Under the pieces are notes generated by a model that was not told the origin of the DNA, ran no database searches, and worked only from the letters and a program-made list of their open reading frames with translations. A program made the position numbers and the translations under genes. A DNA stretch of 64,000 nucleotides from assembly GCF_018881635.1 (NCBI RefSeq), contig NZ_JACVPY010000002.1, forward strand, positions 215,374 through 279,373. The letters run 5' to 3'. Origin of the DNA: Polynucleobacter sp. UB-Piko-W3. Its GTDB lineage: Bacteria > Pseudomonadota > Gammaproteobacteria > Burkholderiales > Burkholderiaceae. How positions within the stretch are numbered: the first letter of the stretch is position 1; each line of letters begins with the position of its first letter. Below, one piece after another: positions 60,688-64,000 of the stretch.

Positions 60688-61665
60688 CTAATTAAGGGAC
60701 TCCGTTTTATCAAAGTCACCCTGCTCACTCGAGTTCGGTGATTTTTTTCTTGCATCATCGTTGCGAACTAATAACCACATTGCAGCCATTACTAGGCTCA
60801 TCCCACTGATTTGAATCCAGGTAATAGGTTCAGACAAAATAAAATAGCCCAAAAAGATGGTGGATACAGGCCCCAAGATTCCGGCTTGTGCTACCAGCGG
60901 TGAGCCAATTCGGTTAATAGCAATCATGATGAGCAACATTGGGATGACGGTGCATAAGCCTGCATTTACGAGGCTTAACCAATAAATTGCTGGTACTTGT
61001 TCGAAGATGGCGCTTGGGTTGTAAAAGGATGACTGTATTAAGCTAAAGACTGCGGAAGCAGTGCTTGCATAGACTACTAGTCTTACGCTGCCAATGCGCT
61101 GAACCATTTCGCCTGAACCAATCATGTAGATTGCATAAGAGCAGGCGCTGCCAAATACCAGAACCATTCCGAGCCATGCACTAATTCCGGTAGAGCTGGC
61201 ATCCTGAATAAAAACAATGAATACACCCAGGTAACCTAATGCTAATGCGTACCACTGCAAACGAGAGATGACTTTGTGTAAAACAAAGTATGAGATCAAG
61301 AGCACGATGGTGGGCGTGAGATAGAGCACAATGCGCTCAAGTCCAACGGAGATATATTGCAATCCTAGAAAATCTAGATAGCTCGATAAAAAATAACCCA
61401 AGAAGCCCAAGAAAAATAACTTAAACCGATCAGGCCAGGTGAGTGGGTTCATGGGCTTTCTGCGAGATTCCCACCAATAGATTGCCCAGAACATCGGAAG
61501 CGCCATGAGCATGCGTAAAGCCAATAGCGTTTCTGCGTTAACGCTATAGCCGAATGCAAGTTTGATGAGGATGGCCTTGCCAGAAAAGAGCATCGAGCCA
61601 ACGCCGGCCATCAAGATGCCATAGAGATAGCGACTTTGATGTTGTACTGTGTTGGCTGATTGCAT
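60688..61665 (-). CDS. DMT superfamily (EamA) transporter
   Basis: 325 residues with about ten hydrophobic segments in two EamA repeats: MAGVGSMLFSGKAILIKLAFGYSVNAETLLALRMLMALP at the N-terminus, and GSPLVAQAGILGPVSTIFLGYFILSEPITWIQISGMSLV in the second. An inner-membrane exporter of unknown substrate. The polar tail of about 20 residues is Ser/Asp-rich. It follows nnrD with six bases between the genes; this could be a two-gene unit. Confidence 0.9.
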   Translation of the reverse strand: MQSANTVQHQSRYLYGILMAGVGSMLFSGKAILIKLAFGYSVNAETLLALRMLMALPMFWAIYWWESRRKPMNPLTWPDRFKLFFLGFLGYFLSSYLDFLGLQYISVGLERIVLYLTPTIVLLISYFVLHKVISRLQWYALALGYLGVFIVFIQDASSTGISAWLGMVLVFGSACSYAIYMIGSGEMVQRIGSVRLVVYASTASAVFSLIQSSFYNPSAIFEQVPAIYWLSLVNAGLCTVIPMLLIMIAINRIGSPLVAQAGILGPVSTIFLGYFILSEPITWIQISGMSLVMAAMWLLVRNDDARKKSPNSSEQGDFDKTESLN

Positions 61666-61671
61666 AGGGCT

Positions 61672-62556
61672 TTATAACAGTTTATTGAGCAAGCTTCTCA
61701 TCTCTAGGATGATTTCTGAGGGGGTTAACCCAATCGGCCCAATACCTTTCCCAACTAGACTATCAGCTGCTGTTGCATGTAACTGCACGGCAATGCTGGT
61801 AGATTTCCATAAATTAAGTTGGTGGCGAACGCCCTGAGCTGCAACTGCGGCAATACTTCCTGTGAGAACATCTCCCATGCCTCCAGTAGCCATGCCGGGA
61901 TTACCTTCTTGACACTGAAGGGCGGCATTCTTGGGGGATCCGATCAAAGTATGCTGACCCTTTAGGACAACAATGGATTGTGTCAGAGTCATTAATTTTT
62001 CTAGAGCGCTCAAGCGATTCGCTTGAACATCTTCTGTACTGATGCCCAGTAATTTTGCTGCTTCCCCAGGGTGTGGTGTGATAACGGTCTGTTCAGGAGA
62101 TTCTTGATTCCGTTTTTGCAATGCCCCCAAATGATCCATAGATGCTGCAATGAGATTGAGTGCATCTGCATCAATGATCAAAGGGATATTTGGATAATGC
62201 AAGACTTCCATTAGCCATGCAGAGGCAAGATCAGATTTTCCTAGTCCTGGGCCAATAGCAATGACATCGGGCTGAGTTTTCAGGAGCGCACTTTCAACCT
62301 CTGAGTCTGCTAAATGAATCATGAGTTCAGGAGAATCTTGATAGGCATGCGCAGAGGCAGGATCAAACATCTCTAACATCGTCCAGCCAGCACCCAGATG
62401 AAGGCAGGCATTACCAGCAAGTAATAGAGCGCCTGCCATACTAGGTGCACCACCAACTAATAGAACTTTTCCTGCGCTGCCTTTATGTTCGGCAGCGCTA
62501 CGCTTTAAGAGCTTAATCAGTTCAAGGGCGTTCAGTTTGGATGGTGATGAAGTCAT
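61672..62556 (-). CDS. nnrD: ADP-dependent NAD(P)H-hydrate dehydratase
   Basis: 294 residues from the ATG at 62556; the open frame continues to 62631, but that would overlap the start of the divergent gene and adds unrelated sequence. Ribokinase-like fold: GKVLLVGGAPSMAGALLLAGNACLHLGAGWT, IAIGPGLGKS, VITPHPGEAAKLLG, and GNPGMATGGMGDVLTGSIAA. It repairs damaged, hydrated NAD(P)H using ADP. In E. coli this domain is fused to the epimerase NnrE; here it stands alone. Confidence 0.92.
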   Translation of the reverse strand: MTSSPSKLNALELIKLLKRSAAEHKGSAGKVLLVGGAPSMAGALLLAGNACLHLGAGWTMLEMFDPASAHAYQDSPELMIHLADSEVESALLKTQPDVIAIGPGLGKSDLASAWLMEVLHYPNIPLIIDADALNLIAASMDHLGALQKRNQESPEQTVITPHPGEAAKLLGISTEDVQANRLSALEKLMTLTQSIVVLKGQHTLIGSPKNAALQCQEGNPGMATGGMGDVLTGSIAAVAAQGVRHQLNLWKSTSIAVQLHATAADSLVGKGIGPIGLTPSEIILEMRSLLNKLL

Positions 62557-62585
62557 ATGAATAGTATCGCTCTGATTGAGGACGC

Positions 62586-62613
62586 TTGAGTTAATTGTAA
62601 GAGAGAGTATGCT
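62586..62613 (+). promoter_or_regulatory. Possible promoter giving a leaderless transcript
   Basis: TTGAGT at 62586 and TATGCT at 62608 are 16 bases apart, each matching the sigma-70 consensus in 4 of 6 positions. Transcription would begin about 7 bases on, at the ATG at 62620, which has no close ribosome site. Confidence 0.3.
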
Positions 62614-62619
62614 CAAAAT

Positions 62620-64000
62620 ATGAAGATTCAATTTCTTGGTGCCGCTGGTGAAGTCACTGGATCACGCCACTCAGTCGAGATCATGTTAGCCGGCCGGCAG
62701 AGACACTTTATGGTTGATTATGGGATGTTTCAGGGTGGACGAGAGGCTACTCATAAGAATTTAGAGCCCATGCCGTACCCTCCTAAAGATCTCGATTTTG
62801 TAGTGTTGACGCACGCACATATAGATCACAGCGGTCTATTGCCCCGTTTATGTGCTCAGGGCTTTACTGGCACCATCTATTGCACTACTGCTACTTTTGA
62901 ATTGTTGAAAATTCTTCTGCCAGATAGCGCATATCTACAGCGTGCTGATGTTGATAGGGCGGAGCGAAAACAAAAAGTAGGGAAGTGGCGAGGAGAAATG
63001 CCTGTTGCTCTTTATTCTAGGGAAGAAGTTGAGCTCACTCTGGCCCAATTTGAAGTCTTGGAGTATGGGCAGATGGTAGAGCCAGCTCCTGGTATTCAAT
63101 TGGAGTTCCGCAATGCTGGGCATATCTTGGGATCGGCAATCGCTGTGATTGATATCACTGAAGATCATAGTGATAAGAAGCGCTGTGTTTTTTCTGGTGA
63201 TATTGGGATGAAAGGCAAAGTACTCATGCCCGATCCCGATTTAATTGCCAGTGCTGATGTAGTGGTCGTTGAGTCAACTTATGGTGATCGCCAGCATCGT
63301 AGCTTAAAAGATACCGAAGATGAGCTAGTTGAGGTGATTTCATCAACGATGACAGCGCATGGCAATATTGTGATGCCTGCTTTTGCAGTCGGTCGAACAC
63401 AAGAAATCTTGTTCTTATTGATTGATTTGGTAAAAAGAGGGCGCTTGCCGCATCTCAGTATTTGGGTAGACTCCCCAATGGCAACTGCTGCCACCCATTT
63501 AACCCAACATTTCTTTTCGCAATTGGATAGCCAGTCTCGGACAACGTTCGATTGGTACAAAGCCAATCCGGGAGCTGTCGATTTACGATTTATTGCTGAT
63601 GTTGAGGAGTCTAGAGCCCTCAATAAAATCAAAGGAGGCGCCATTATTGTCTCAGCAAGCGGTATGTGCGATGCTGGGCGGGTTGTTCATCACTTGGTAA
63701 GCAATCTACCACGAGAGCAAAATGCCATCATCATCACGGGCTTTCAGGCGTATGGAAGTTTGGGCAGGCGCCTTGTAGATAAGGTAGAAAAGCTACGCTT
63801 ATTTGGTGAAGAGGTCTTAGTGAAGGCCTCTATTCACACCATCGGAGGTTTATCTGCCCACGCCGATCAAGCTGGTTTGTTAGATTGGCTCAAGGGCTTT
63901 AAGACGTCACCCAAAACAGTCTTTGTAGTTCATGGTGAACCCGAATCATCTTCAGTATTTGCGGAAAGTATTCGGGATGAGTTAGGCTGGAAAAACGTCA
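62620..64000 (+). CDS. Metallo-beta-lactamase/beta-CASP RNase-like protein (cut by window edge)
   Basis: Open from the ATG at 62620 to the right edge, 460 codons without stop. Metallo-beta-lactamase ligand motif HAHIDHSG (His65, His67, Asp69, His70), then AGHILGSA and SGDIG. The beta-CASP domain shows VVVESTYGDRQH, MPAFAVGRTQEIL, VSASGMCDAGRV, and the final HTIGGLSAHADQAGLLDWL plus VVHGEPESS. This is the CPSF/YSH1-type group of bacterial RNA-processing hydrolases; the physiological RNA target is not known. Proteins of this group have about 450-470 residues, so few residues should be missing. Confidence 0.92.
   Translation, partial: MKIQFLGAAGEVTGSRHSVEIMLAGRQRHFMVDYGMFQGGREATHKNLEPMPYPPKDLDFVVLTHAHIDHSGLLPRLCAQGFTGTIYCTTATFELLKILLPDSAYLQRADVDRAERKQKVGKWRGEMPVALYSREEVELTLAQFEVLEYGQMVEPAPGIQLEFRNAGHILGSAIAVIDITEDHSDKKRCVFSGDIGMKGKVLMPDPDLIASADVVVVESTYGDRQHRSLKDTEDELVEVISSTMTAHGNIVMPAFAVGRTQEILFLLIDLVKRGRLPHLSIWVDSPMATAATHLTQHFFSQLDSQSRTTFDWYKANPGAVDLRFIADVEESRALNKIKGGAIIVSASGMCDAGRVVHHLVSNLPREQNAIIITGFQAYGSLGRRLVDKVEKLRLFGEEVLVKASIHTIGGLSAHADQAGLLDWLKGFKTSPKTVFVVHGEPESSSVFAESIRDELGWKNV

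Overview
The window looks like chromosome of a free-living betaproteobacterium of the order Burkholderiales, most probably Polynucleobacter or a close relative. This is inferred from moderate GC, short intergenic gaps, Burkholderiales-type QueE, and the mixture of Bug-type solute receptors, CaiB-type CoA transferases and a DUF3305/DUF3306 formate dehydrogenase locus. I saw no insertion sequence, phage gene, tRNA, rRNA or CRISPR array. No stretch over about 300 bases lacks a gene.

Layout. 1-7.3 kb (+): end of guaB, guaA, a ferritin-like DUF455 protein, two tandem paralogous lipoproteins, queE-queD, tadA, an LD-carboxypeptidase and a SOUL protein. 7.4-12.9 kb (-): rlmJ and a four-gene envelope-glycan operon (PAP2 phosphatase, GT9 transferase, UPF0104 membrane protein, ArnT-like transferase). 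12.9-16.3 kb: a DUF3047 lipoprotein, then the divergent pair copA and a CopZ-like chaperone. 16.4-27.0 kb (+): the Fe-S carrier apbC/mrp, then a membrane-bound, Tat-exported formate dehydrogenase locus (DUF3305, DUF3306, polyferredoxin, TorD-like chaperone, Tat mini-protein, fdhA, fdhB, mini-lipoprotein, fdhC, small exported protein). It meets, end to end, a TupB/TupC-like oxyanion ABC transporter (27.0-28.4 kb, -) that lacks a binding protein. 28.5-35.1 kb: a BFD-like Fe-S protein, an EEP phosphatase, a cardiolipin synthase, two CaiB/BaiF CoA transferases flanking an atypical acyl-CoA dehydrogenase, and a YqaA-like protein.

35.2-47.7 kb is the most distinctive block. A leftward unit (TetR regulator, VOC protein, 2,6-dihydroxypyridine-3-monooxygenase-like flavoprotein, complete branched-chain-type ABC importer) diverges from a rightward unit (CoxG, FAD, 2Fe-2S and molybdopterin subunits of a xanthine-oxidase-family hydroxylase, then 3-hydroxybutyrate dehydrogenase). 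Together they read as a self-contained uptake-plus-ring-hydroxylation pathway, probably for an N-heteroaromatic compound; the substrate cannot be named from sequence. 47.7-64 kb: a Bug receptor and HMG-CoA lyase, a PuuD-like membrane protein, rubredoxin and its reductase, an old yellow enzyme, cytochrome b561 behind a Fur-box candidate, a lactate-dehydrogenase-type flavoprotein, DMT transporters, tricarballylate genes tcuA-tcuB, a class V aminotransferase, a Lys-rich exported protein, NAD(P)H-hydrate dehydratase, and a beta-CASP metallo-beta-lactamase protein cut by the window edge.

Two molybdenum/tungsten enzymes (formate dehydrogenase and the Cox-type hydroxylase) and an oxyanion transporter lie within 20 kb. 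Near-identical palindromic half-sites (CTTGAT/ATCAAG) sit in front of the Tat mini-protein/fdhA genes and of tupB, hinting at shared control.
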